64,000 bases of DNA, from positions 1 through 64,000 of the forward strand of contig BROI01000023.1 in the NCBI GenBank assembly GCA_027923505.1, written 5' to 3'. A program made the translations under genes and the position numbers. Shown one piece after another: positions 22,360-30,889 of this stretch. The notes under the pieces are model-generated. The model had not been told where the DNA came from. It saw only the letters and a program-made list of their open reading frames with translations, and ran no database searches. Origin of the DNA: Mayamaea pseudoterrestris. Lineage: Eukaryota; Bacillariophyta; Bacillariophyceae; Sellaphorales; Sellaphoraceae. How positions within the stretch are numbered: position 1 is the first letter of the stretch; the number at the start of each line of letters is the position of its first letter.

Positions 22360-25329
22360 CTAATCCACAAACTCGCTGGCGTCAGACAAACTCATCGTGA
22401 CGCTTCTGATTTCCTCCTCCTGATCCTCGGCCCTCAACTCTGGCAGCTCCACTCTTCCGAGTACGGGCTCTGTGCAGATGCGCTTGCAGCATTTAGATCC
22501 AGGCTCGTCCCCACTCATGCGCAGCATGCACGGAAGGCACGTGCCGCAATTTTCTTTCATAGTACAACCAGTGCACAGTTCACATGCAAAATACCTGTGC
22601 CGCAGCCTGATTTGCTCAGGTAAGCGTTTCCGACTTGACGTTTGCGCCAAGATAGCGCTTGCTTTCTTGGCCGCCGATTTTGCACCGCCACGCATTGAGC
22701 GTATGTTCGCTCTATCCGCATCAGCGTCAAAAACACTCCTTTCGCGAATCGCTCTTTTTTTAGTTGACTCTTCAAGCTTCATTGGAACAACATCTGTTGT
22801 TGATAAAATCAACGCTCTATTTGCTTTATGCATCCCATGCATCCCAGGTTGTACTAGTGCAGCTTGCTTCTTTGGTCGCCCTGGACTCTTCTTCACCCTA
22901 ATTGCAGCTTCATCGGCAGGTGGACGCACAAAAATGTTGTTAAGCGATTGCGTTTGTCCACTTGTCGTCTTCGACAGCTTCACTGCTCCCGAAAATTCCC
23001 AGAGGCCAGTATATTCATTCCATTGGCGTCCTTCAGGTGCGCGTCCTTTCGGGCGCACGAAAGTTCCATCAGACGACAGCGCTGGCGGCTTCTTCGGTGA
23101 CAATGAAAAATTTGCGACAATCTGATTTCGGCTTGTACCATGTCCAGCCTCGCCAAGCACACCAACATCGTTCGTCGATACACGAGAACGCTTCGCATCA
23201 TGCTTGTCGTCATGCCGGATCTTCGGCCTTCCTCGCTTACGTTTTGCAACAATTTTGTCATTGTCATCGTCAGAGCTCTCTGATGCTGCTGTCAATGTAG
23301 CTTCCAAACCCGATCGTGGCTTGCCATGGGAGGGTACAACAACGAGGCGATCTCGCTTCATATTCTTCTTTTGCGACGTAGTTAGTCTACTATCCAGCAA
23401 ATGAATCGTAGTTGAGTCTGGCTGCCAAACACCTTTATCATCATCCCACTCAAATCCCAACAAGCTTCGACCCTTGGGACGGCCATAGCCTCCATCGTCA
23501 CGTCGACGAGGTGACGATTTCGGTACAACGCAACCATCCGCAAGCAATCGATTGGTACTTATTGCCATTTGGATATTCTTTTCCACCTTTTCAATGTATT
23601 GATCCGTGACGAAAGCACGCTCGCTTGTTTCTTGTTCATTCGAATGCTCAGCCGATAATTCATCGTCCGACGATTCAACTCCAGCAGCTTGACTGAACAG
23701 TGCCTTTCGTTTGCTAGACGCATGCGTATGGAGTGCCTTTGGCGGAGTAGATAGATTTGTCGCCAAAGTGTCGGTTGCTGGGCGTTGTCGTTTTACGCCA
23801 CTGCTGTTGCCTGCCATTTTATCATATTCGATCCTCAACACCTCCAAGGTGTTTGGCTTGGCTTCCCAGTGTCCCTTTACTTCGTCCCAACAAAAGCCTG
23901 CGAGAATGAGTTCCGGCCGAGCAAAAGTGCCATTAGGTAGTTTCGTCAACTGACCCTTTGGGACGATGCGACCGTCCTTTCGTCTGCGATGGTTCCGCTT
24001 TAATTGTCGAATGACTTGGCGGGCCTTGGCCGAATCGAAAGTATCGTTGTCGGGAATATTTTTCAATACATTGGCATTACTGCCTCTGTCGGCCTTTCCT
24101 TCTCCAACAAGAAGAGCGTTATGTTTGCTTGCAGTTGCCACGTTTGCTGGATACTTGCGCTTGAGGTGTACATAGCTAGCTGCGTCAACTTTTGCAAGCA
24201 AAGGAATGGTTTCTGGCTGAGGCGTCCACTTGGCCGTAGTCTCGTTCCAGTAAAAGCCAGAACGAGCCGGTCCCCTCGGTTGCGCAAATGTTCCGTCCGC
24301 CTTGATCACCGGAGGATTTTTGGGAGTAATGCATCCATCCTTTGATAGGCGATTTTCCCGACGCGCTCGTTCAATCGTTTCGCGAATTGTTGTTTCATCA
24401 CCCAAGTCTTGGTCGCCAGTATTTAGTTGCTCTCTCGATTCATTTTTAGCGCGACTGGCTGCAATGTTCTTTTTATGGCTCTTTGTTTGCTTGCCAGATT
24501 CTGTTCCTTGTTGCGCAGATTCTGAAGCAGCTCGTTCAACCATTTCTCGAATTGCAGTTTCTACGAACAAGTCTCGGACGCTAGCATTTGGTTGCTCGCT
24601 AGATTCATTCTTGGCGCCATTGGCTGCAAAGTCTTGGTCGCTATTAGTATTTGGTTGCTCGCTAGATTTATTCTTGGCGCGATTGGCTGGAGAAATCTTT
24701 TCTTTGCTCTTTGTTTGCTTGCTGGATTCTTTTTCTTGTTGCGCAGATTTTAAAGCAGCTCGTTCAATCGATTCGCAAGTTGATGTTTCGTCGAACAAGG
24801 CTTGGTCGTCATTTGGTGGCTCGCTAGGTTCATTTTTAGCGCCACTGGCTGCAGCGTTGTTCGTTTCGCTCGTTGTTTGCTTGCCAGATTCTTTTCCTCG
24901 TTGCGCAGATGTTGTAGCAGCCATCTCTTTCGTTCCAGAGCCAGAGCTACCGTCATGCACTTCCTCCGTCTCGTTCTTGCTCTTGTCTGGCGACTGATTT
25001 ACTTGCTCCAGCTGCGACGGCTGCTGTTGCTCTCTGATTGATTGTTTGCTTTGTCTAGTAGTCTTTGATGCAGCTTTACTCGTCGACGCCGCAGCCGCCA
25101 CCATCGTTTGCCCTGTCGCAGCATCGAACGCATACTTTACGGGCGTTCCATTGATTTCCCGGTTTCGCTTGGTCGCGTCCACCTTTTCGTTGGAGAGTCT
25201 TGGAATCCCATTGTGAGCCAAGGTGGCAAGCTGCTGCCAGGAAGGAACGTTGCGAAGTTGCTGCGGTTCGCTCTGCTGTGCAAGCAACGGTTCCTGATTA
25301 CTCTCTATTTCCATATGTTGATTGCTCAT
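22360..25329 (-). CDS. CXXC zinc-finger, AT-hook protein with four novel repeats
   Basis: 989 residues from ATG at 25329. A CXXC-type finger sits at about 916-952: the order CxxCxxC, CGxCxxC, then two distal cysteines is intact (8 Cys). Two AT-hook-like cores, RGRPK (about 699) and SPGRPKK (about 815), lie upstream. Four copies of a motif of about 42 residues (about 331-373, 452-494, 598-640 and 746-782) share DG-x-PK, DGTFxRPKG and GFxWDxxxGxW. The N-terminal third has Glu/Lys/Ser-rich repeats. CXXC fingers of this type bind non-methylated CpG and AT-hooks bind the minor groove, so a chromatin-bound protein is likely. No enzymatic domain is seen. It is divergent from the oxygenase gene with about 236 bp between ATGs. 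Confidence 0.8.
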   Translation of the reverse strand: MSNQHMEIESNQEPLLAQQSEPQQLRNVPSWQQLATLAHNGIPRLSNEKVDATKRNREINGTPVKYAFDAATGQTMVAAAASTSKAASKTTRQSKQSIREQQQPSQLEQVNQSPDKSKNETEEVHDGSSGSGTKEMAATTSAQRGKESGKQTTSETNNAAASGAKNEPSEPPNDDQALFDETSTCESIERAALKSAQQEKESSKQTKSKEKISPANRAKNKSSEQPNTNSDQDFAANGAKNESSEQPNASVRDLFVETAIREMVERAASESAQQGTESGKQTKSHKKNIAASRAKNESREQLNTGDQDLGDETTIRETIERARRENRLSKDGCITPKNPPVIKADGTFAQPRGPARSGFYWNETTAKWTPQPETIPLLAKVDAASYVHLKRKYPANVATASKHNALLVGEGKADRGSNANVLKNIPDNDTFDSAKARQVIRQLKRNHRRRKDGRIVPKGQLTKLPNGTFARPELILAGFCWDEVKGHWEAKPNTLEVLRIEYDKMAGNSSGVKRQRPATDTLATNLSTPPKALHTHASSKRKALFSQAAGVESSDDELSAEHSNEQETSERAFVTDQYIEKVEKNIQMAISTNRLLADGCVVPKSSPRRRDDGGYGRPKGRSLLGFEWDDDKGVWQPDSTTIHLLDSRLTTSQKKNMKRDRLVVVPSHGKPRSGLEATLTAASESSDDDNDKIVAKRKRGRPKIRHDDKHDAKRSRVSTNDVGVLGEAGHGTSRNQIVANFSLSPKKPPALSSDGTFVRPKGRAPEGRQWNEYTGLWEFSGAVKLSKTTSGQTQSLNNIFVRPPADEAAIRVKKSPGRPKKQAALVQPGMHGMHKANRALILSTTDVVPMKLEESTKKRAIRERSVFDADADRANIRSMRGGAKSAAKKASAILAQTSSRKRLPEQIRLRHRYFACELCTGCTMKENCGTCLPCMLRMSGDEPGSKCCKRICTEPVLGRVELPELRAEDQEEEIRSVTMSLSDASEFVD

Positions 25330-25565
25330 GATTAAAAAAAATCAATATTTAGTTGCTGGCCTTGAACAATCAGAATGAAAGTTCCAAAGGCAAAGATCTC
25401 ATGCCATGAGAAGCAAATGCCGGTCGCGCGTGTCGTCGCGAAAGCTTTCAAAGTCGCAGTGAGAACCGTTACGACTCTTTCTGCCACTCGTTCCATCAAC
25501 CGTTCATTCTTCCAAATCTCGCCGTCGCCGAGCAGCACAGCAACGACAGCAAGCGCACCGCCGCC

Positions 25566-27596
25566 ATGGCCGAAGAGTCATCTCCATCACCCGCTAACAA
25601 GCGAGCCAAAACGATTGATCTTGATGAAGTCTGCAAAGATGCGTTTGCAGGATTCCGATCATTTCTAGACTCTTGTGTACCCGAGAATCCCGAAGGCGAC
25701 TTTGACGAGCTGTTGAACATATTGCAATTGCTTCGAGACTCCAAATTCACAGGATCCTTTGACATTATCGATAATCCCAAGTCACTCGTTGACTTGCTAC
25801 CCGCGCTGCAAAGCGTTGTCGCAACGCTAGTTGCCGACGAACTCATGGCGCAATACTTGTGCATGCCGGCCGACGACGAAAACGAGGAACGCGAGCAACT
25901 TGACGTTCAGATTCGCCTCATGCTGCAAACCGCTCTAGACTGCATGCCCATCAATGCCTTGGTTATGAACATTTGCGCCAATACTGCTCGCATGACGCAG
26001 TCGCTGCCGCTGGCCAGTGTGGCGCGCCTCTACATGTTTGCGGCGGACTGCGCGTCCGATGTGCGCGTGCGGGCCATGGATTGGTTGGACGATGACTCGT
26101 CCATTAAGAATGATAGTGTCAAGGAATGGATTGAAATATTGCTGCTACAGCAAGTCACGGGAGTGCAATGGATGGGAGGTGCTGACAAGGACGAGGATGA
26201 ATCAAACGGAGACGAAGCTGATGCAAATTCGGAACCGCATGATAAGCCAAACGGAAACAAGGAAGAAGTAAAGGAATCTGCCGACGAAGATGCAGAAGAC
26301 GAGGAGGAGGAATATTGGTCGTCTTCAATAGTCGAGTCGACCGCACGCTTCATGGCGGCGACGCTGCTTAGTATGTTCAACGAGCATGAATTGGCAAGAC
26401 ATCAGCTCCAAGTGTTTGACTTGACGCACCGGCTCCATCCAAACGTTTGGAAGGGCGCCACAAAATTCTCAGACGTCAAACTATCTCCGGTCGATCCCAA
26501 TCAACTAGAACCAGCCTTGTTTCCCAAGAATGTATTGCCGGACAAGTTATATCAGCGTTTATGCAAAGTGTTTGCTCATGACGCACCATACTGGAAGGAG
26601 AGCAGCTACGAGCAACGAGGTTACTACTCGTACTATAGCGATTTGCCAGAGTCAGACGATGCGCAGCCCAGCAATCTGATTGAAAATATTATATGTACGG
26701 AGATACTTCCACTCGTTCAGCAACGTTTGTCCCAGGAGCAAGCCGACTCCATTGTTGGTTACGAGTGGTGGGTCCACACTCGTCCCATCCAAGCCAATCT
26801 TGGACACAATCTACACTTTGACACGGATGAGTCCATGCTGCGGCAGTCGCAAAAGGTGACGCATCCAATATTCTCCAGCGTTTTATATTTGACGGGTGGT
26901 GCCAAGAGCGGCGCCACCATTGTGCTGGACCAAACGCCAGATTCCGATTCGCTGCCAGAAAAGTGTTGGTATCAAAAGGCGAGCGACAACTCCATGCTAC
27001 TGTTTCCCGGCAATCTGCTGCATGGCGTCATGCCTTGTCCAGGCAATTTAGACGCAACCTCGCTAGCCAATAATGGTTCCATGGTCCAGGGCAGGCGTCC
27101 AAACTTGAGTGAATGGTTGGAAAAACCCTTGACGCGTTCTGGAAAAGTGGAGGAGCACCGACTGACGTTCATGGTCGGCTTTTGGACACGACGCGTGCCA
27201 GACACAATGGAAAGTCAATCGTTGTATGGTCCCTGTGGACCATTACCTCCCAACACACCGGAACATTCCTGGGTGGAGCAGATTTGCGAAGGATACAATG
27301 ACGGAAATGAGTTACCTGCCGAAGCAATAAGGCGCCGCATTCAACCGCTTCCAGTGCCACAAATCTCTCCAGTGTGGGAAGCATTAACATGCCAGCCATT
27401 CGATCCTCCGTTGGTCTTCCCTCGCATGATGAATCACCGGTTTTTTGTCAAGGACGCCCCAAAATGCTTTCATGACAGTCTCTTTGAGCGCGATGAGTCT
27501 GACGAGGAGGACGGCGATGATGGCCACTACCACGTACATGATCACCACCACGATCATGATCATGACGGAGGGTGCGGCTGCCAAGAGAGTTTATAA
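25566..27596 (+). CDS. 2OG-Fe(II) oxygenase-like protein with His-rich tail
   Basis: 676 residues from a Kozak-like GCCATGG at 25566. The C-terminal half has a prolyl-4-hydroxylase-like metal triad: H417-x-D419 (HFDTDE) and H486 (LLHGVMP). A basic R532 (HRLTFMVGFW) could bind 2-oxoglutarate. An EEEE/DE-rich acidic insert lies at about 220-255. The protein ends with HYHVHDHHHDHDHD and GCGC, a possible metal-binding tail. The N-terminal half is helical and unassigned. The fold assignment rests on motif order; substrate is unknown. The stop lies only 46 bp from the convergent ARV1 gene. Confidence 0.72.
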   Translation: MAEESSPSPANKRAKTIDLDEVCKDAFAGFRSFLDSCVPENPEGDFDELLNILQLLRDSKFTGSFDIIDNPKSLVDLLPALQSVVATLVADELMAQYLCMPADDENEEREQLDVQIRLMLQTALDCMPINALVMNICANTARMTQSLPLASVARLYMFAADCASDVRVRAMDWLDDDSSIKNDSVKEWIEILLLQQVTGVQWMGGADKDEDESNGDEADANSEPHDKPNGNKEEVKESADEDAEDEEEEYWSSSIVESTARFMAATLLSMFNEHELARHQLQVFDLTHRLHPNVWKGATKFSDVKLSPVDPNQLEPALFPKNVLPDKLYQRLCKVFAHDAPYWKESSYEQRGYYSYYSDLPESDDAQPSNLIENIICTEILPLVQQRLSQEQADSIVGYEWWVHTRPIQANLGHNLHFDTDESMLRQSQKVTHPIFSSVLYLTGGAKSGATIVLDQTPDSDSLPEKCWYQKASDNSMLLFPGNLLHGVMPCPGNLDATSLANNGSMVQGRRPNLSEWLEKPLTRSGKVEEHRLTFMVGFWTRRVPDTMESQSLYGPCGPLPPNTPEHSWVEQICEGYNDGNELPAEAIRRRIQPLPVPQISPVWEALTCQPFDPPLVFPRMMNHRFFVKDAPKCFHDSLFERDESDEEDGDDGHYHVHDHHHDHDHDGGCGCQESL

Positions 27597-27642
27597 CAAG
27601 AATAGTAGCAACTTGTATATAACATGAACATGATATATTATT

Positions 27643-28929
27643 TTACTGGCGTATTGCTCTTGAAAATTCTTTAAACAAAACACTAAACAAGAGAGCCCGA
27701 CTGGCGAGAGCAGCAACCGTGGTCCCTGCCCAGACTCGCATCTTTGCCTTGCTCTCGTTGACGGTGAGTGCATCTGCAGCCGATGCTGCGGCAGTTTCGT
27801 CGCGAACGCACACATCAACGACGGCTTGCACTGCAAGAGCTTGATACACCGTCACGAGCAATGAAGAGATCATCCGATTAGTTTCACTGCCAGCAGATGA
27901 TGATTCCCATGTATGCAGGAAAAGGGTCAAGAGGTAGAAACTCGTCGGAAGTACCCACGCCAGTATGAGCCTCGGAAGCAGCTGCACGTCAATTTCTAAA
28001 CCATTGGCCGTGTCGCTTGCATCAACAACTGTAGACGGTCGATAACATTTCACAAGTCGCTTCAGCGCCAAGTAGCTTGAACATACGAGAGCGGCGAGCT
28101 GCCCAAGAAACCGTAGTGTTAGCCCGGCAAGTCGAAGAGGCTCCCAGCTCATTTCTCCGTGATTTTGATCATCGTCCAAGTCGCCGGTTTCGCTCGTCTT
28201 GATCCATAAGACAGCTTGTAGGAAGCTTGACATTACGCAATACTGAAGAACAAGGTCGGCTGCCGCCGTTGGCACTGACCCAGCCTTTGGAGTTGGATGG
28301 CAGGTTGGTTTGTCGGTGGGCGGTTTTAGCGGTCGGGTAGCTATCCAACTATTGCCTGCACACCACTGTCGTAGCTAACAGCTTGTGCGGGACCTGTTCG
28401 CACGAGACTCTTCGTAGTTCGCAAGAGACAGTGGTTGGGTAGCTATCCGTCTATTGCCTACACAGGCGTCACGCGTACTGTTCGCAATGCAGGGTAGCTA
28501 TCCGACATAAAGATGTCGCACTGGTGTTACTCACTCACACACGCACGCACACGAAAAACTTTTAACTCACTGAGCCCGTTCCGGGTCAGTGATTGTCATC
28601 ATAGCATCATCTTGCCTCCTTTTCAATAACCTTTGTTCCTCCTGTAGCTGCCACAGAAAAACGTTTCCATTCCAAAGAACATGCCGAAAGGCGGCTTGTC
28701 GCAGCAATATCAGGTCTAAAACCACAAGCAGCCACTCGGGCTCACAGTAAGGATCGACCGTTTCATGACAACAACTGCAATCCGCTAGTTTCACATTGGT
28801 CGAAGCACTGCTATTCTTGTTGTTGCTATTCTCTCGTCCTCCTCCAGCATGCAGGCGACGAAACAAGAGAGGATTCGGCGTCAGGCAGTGGATGCAGCGA
28901 AAGGATCGATTCATCTTTGCGTTCGTCAT
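27643..28929 (-). CDS. ARV1: ARV1 sterol/lipid-homeostasis membrane protein (two exons)
   Basis: Exon 1 (28571-28929, ATG at 28929) encodes the ARV1 homology domain: FRCIHC, then a CSCC knuckle, then DPYCEPEWLLVVLDLILLRQAAFRHVLWN, matching the family order C-x2-C...C-x2-C followed by a D-hhhhDL-hL-x-h-A-x-RHhL-x-N segment. Exon 2 (27643 to about 28348) encodes several TM helices as in the ARV1 C-terminal half, about 354 residues in total. The donor CA/GTGAGT at 28570 is strong. The acceptor after AATAG at 28349-28350 fits the frame but is weak and gives an intron of about 222 bp, far longer than the others here, so exon 2's start is provisional. ARV1 acts in the ER in sterol and sphingolipid distribution and GPI synthesis. 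Confidence 0.78.
28336..28504. repeat. Threefold GGGTAGCTATCC near-palindrome
   Basis: GGGTAGCTATCC occurs at about 28336, 28436 and 28493. The first two are each followed by a shared CTATTGCCT segment, and the last two share TGTTCGCAA-like flanks. The 12-mer is palindromic apart from one pair. The copies span the putative ARV1 intron and may be a small degenerate tandem or mobile sequence. Confidence 0.6.
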
Positions 28930-29133
28930 GATGAGGATGATAAAGCTCGTTCATCAACCGAGATGCTTGCCTAGTATAGGGGAGGACAGCGACGGCAGCA
29001 AATTACAGCTTCCCAAGATTATCATCATGGTTCGCACGATCGCGATTTTCTATTCTGAGTCCCGGGGCGACACTAGCTACCCGCCGTTTCCTTGTCCGTT
29101 TCTATTTGTTAGCAGGCTAGCAACAGTTTATTT

Positions 29134-30721
29134 CTACGCTTCCTCTTCCTCGTCATCTTCTAAATCTGCTCCATCCACTTTTTCGCCTTCCGTTTCCAAT
29201 TGAAAGGCTGTACTTCGAATGCTTTCATCCGCCAAGACGTCCCGCCGCACCATGTCACACATGATCGATAGTCGCAGCGTCCCTTGAAACGGATCCTCAA
29301 TGCGGACACCAATCTCGTAGACGCCAAACAAGAGCCAAGACACAAGAAATATAATGGGACCCGTTCCGCCCTGCAAGTCTTTGACGACGGCAAAGGGCAA
29401 GGTGAATAACCAAAGGGTCAATGCGCGGAGCGTGTGCCTGGCGTAGTTCAGCGGAACAACCGTCTGATGTATCCGCTCTGAGCCTCCAATGCATCGTGAC
29501 AGCTGTATGTTTCGAAAAAGTATGTGTCAATGATTAAAATTCAATCGTTTCTACACAAAACAACCAATAGCACAACCATATATGTACCTTGTTGATATGA
29601 TCAATAATGAGTAGTCGCTCTCGATTCAAAAAGTTTGGTTGATCCGGCACCATACAAATCTCCTTGGCCATGCGATCGCACACCCACAGTGGTCGGTTTT
29701 GCGCCCGAGCGCACTTCTCCAGTGCTTCTGGCGGCAACAGTCGCCACGGCAAACTCCGCTTGTCAACCCAATACAATGGACGAGTCTTGCGGCGACTTTT
29801 GCCAGTAGTTTCCTCCGTTTGCGCAACAGCAGCTGCTTCATAGTCCATGTCTTTTGGGCCAGTGTCTTGGTAAAGTAGAATAGTGTTGGTTGGATCGCGC
29901 TCGAACTGTTCATCGTCAAGTCGCTTCATGACCAAGTTTGGGCGAATCCGATGGCGTAGCAAGTAGGGAAAGGCTGCTAATAGGCTCTGCATGCGCCGGC
30001 GCTTGTCCATACCAATTTCATTCTCATAAAGCATTAACATTCTAAACAAGTCTCGTGATGTATTGACAATAACTTCCCATATTTGTCGACCTTCCGCAAA
30101 TCGCTGGTAGGCAGAGTTTGTTCGAAAAACGAGCAACAAACCGAGAGCACTCATCATGAGTGAATGAGGAGCTGAAGGAATATACAGTCTTGCGGCGGCT
30201 GCAGGGTTTGTTTGCAGAAGCTTGCGATGGACAATCGACAGAAAGACTCCCCATGAAGTTAAACAAAAGACTGGACTTCGAATGTCTTTCAATATTCCCG
30301 AAGATGGTAGCGTAATTGTATTGTGGAACCAATCCTTGCTCGAGTATCGTTCACTTCGGGCAACGCCTCCAAGCTCCACAGCTTCGCGCATGTAAACTTT
30401 ACTCGTGCCGCGAGGCTTGCCGGTGAGTAACCAGCCAATCCAGCTGTCCTTTTGGTCGTTGCTGTGCTTGACATCATCCGTTAAATCCTCAATGACAGCC
30501 TTTCCGGTGCTCCCAAATGAAGACGATATTGGTGATGATAGTAGCTGCAGTGTTCGTATTCGTGGTGGTATTCTCAGAAAGGCTTCACAGGCCTGCATGT
30601 GTAAAAGGTGCGCTAGCAGAAGGACGACTGATGACTGCTGCCATTGCCGCCTTCTTGTTGTAACATGAAGTGTCTCGCTGGGATTGATCACTTCCTCTTT
30701 CAAAAGAGACAACCTTGTCAT
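29134..30721 (-). CDS. Bestrophin-like anion channel, probably plastid-targeted
   Basis: Exons 29588-30721 and 29134-29502 join in phase 0 across an 85-bp intron (AAG/GTACAT...ACATACAG) to give 500 residues. The bestrophin/UPF0187 signature FRTNSAYQRFAEGRQIWEVI followed by NTSRDLFRML is intact, and the second exon supplies the late TM region and the conserved VYEIGVRIEDPF segment. The N-terminus has a hydrophobic core VVLLLAHLLH ending QACEA/FLRIP. A Phe just after the predicted cleavage site is the hallmark of diatom complex-plastid presequences. Plant VCCN1 is a thylakoid chloride channel and green algal BST1-3 are linked to bicarbonate uptake, so either anion is possible. The first in-frame ATG is 30721. 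Confidence 0.85.
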
Positions 30722-30889
30722 GAGCGTGCTAAATGTTGATAGTATTCTATACAATAGTAACGTCAAGGAGAAGGATCGTTGATTGCCTTTTACTACTACT
30801 TGGTTGGTTGACTCGAATTTCCTGCGTCGAGACGATGGATGACGCACCGGTTATGGCCACAAAAAAAAGTACGGCTACGTCGTAGTCGT

